Positions 5,638 through 5,738 of a DNA stretch of 5,738 nt are shown one piece after another. Position 1 is the first letter of the stretch. The number at the start of each line of letters is the position of its first letter. The translations under genes and the position numbers were made by a program. Below the pieces are notes generated by a model. The model made no database searches. It had not been told where the DNA came from and worked only from the letters and a program-made list of their open reading frames with translations. Where the stretch lies: assembly GCA_937906455.1 (NCBI GenBank), contig CALCYT010000004.1, forward strand, positions 1 to 5,738. The letters run 5' to 3'. Source of the stretch: an uncultured Bacteroidales bacterium. GTDB lineage: Bacteria; Bacteroidota; Bacteroidia; Bacteroidales; F082.

Positions 5638-5738
5638 TTACTTGACAACAGTTATGCGTTTTACACTTGAACCGTTCTCAGTATCGATTCTGACCATGTA
5701 CACACCGGCTTCATACTGACCCATGTTCAGGATCATGT
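5638..5738 (-). CDS. C-terminal tail of a T9SS (Por) type A cargo protein, 5' part missing
   Basis: The last 32 codons of a gene entering from the right edge end in TAA at 5640-5638. The visible peptide contains ILNMGQYEAGVYMVRI, followed by a short acidic/glycine turn (DTENGS) and a basic ending, VKRITVVK. This matches the usual T9SS type A sorting domain, in which a G-x-Y-x-V-R strand is followed by a turn and a final Lys-rich strand ending in K. In that family the tail directs the protein through the type IX translocon and is removed during attachment to the cell surface. The cargo domain lies outside the window, so the function of the protein is unknown. It lies upstream of the large adhesin gene in the same direction, 113 bases away, with a hairpin between them. 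Confidence 0.88.
   Translation of the reverse strand, partial: MILNMGQYEAGVYMVRIDTENGSSVKRITVVK

Noticed and set aside
1..5738. Search for CRISPR arrays, tRNA or rRNA genes, insertion sequences and inverted-repeat ends
   Set aside because: No regularly spaced repeats, transposase motifs or RNA gene signatures were seen. The only nucleotide-level structure outside coding sequence is the hairpin at 5582-5619.

Overview
The window is almost wholly occupied by one very long reading frame on the minus strand. It starts at an ATG at 5524 and runs off the left edge with no stop, giving 1841 complete codons of an unfinished protein. A second minus-strand gene enters from the right edge and ends at 5638. 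Only its last 32 residues are visible, and they look like a type IX secretion system (T9SS, Por) C-terminal sorting tail. A 113-base AT-rich gap with a strong hairpin separates the two genes.

The content points to a member of the Bacteroidota, most likely the order Bacteroidales (Prevotella, Porphyromonas or relatives). The evidence is the T9SS-type tail, the gingipain/HagA-like cleaved-adhesin (choice-of-anchor J) module, many fibronectin-like and carboxypeptidase-regulatory-like domains, and an A-rich leader without a Shine-Dalgarno sequence. Genus cannot be settled from this stretch.

Layout of the large protein, from N to C terminus (right to left in the window): signal peptide; repeated domain copy A; a fibronectin III-like domain; a YGDGWNG-motif beta domain; an ASH-like Ig domain; a long beta-rich region; a pre-peptidase-like beta segment; two fibronectin III-like domains; a carboxypeptidase-regulatory-like domain; the front half of a fibronectin-like fold; two tandem jelly-roll adhesin modules; the back half of the fibronectin-like fold; repeated domain copy B; a second regulatory-like domain; a second fibronectin front half; and the opening residues of another adhesin module cut by the window edge.

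No catalytic domain is visible. The protein is best read as a large secreted or cell-surface adhesin or binding protein, comparable to the non-protease part of gingipains or to HagA. Its own T9SS tail would lie beyond the left edge. The most notable structure is its modular build: an N-terminal domain duplicated about 1490 residues apart, and a composite unit (regulatory-like domain, half fibronectin, adhesin, presumably half fibronectin) that appears to occur twice, with the adhesins nested inside split fibronectin folds. All domain names come from recognising patterns by eye and not from searches.
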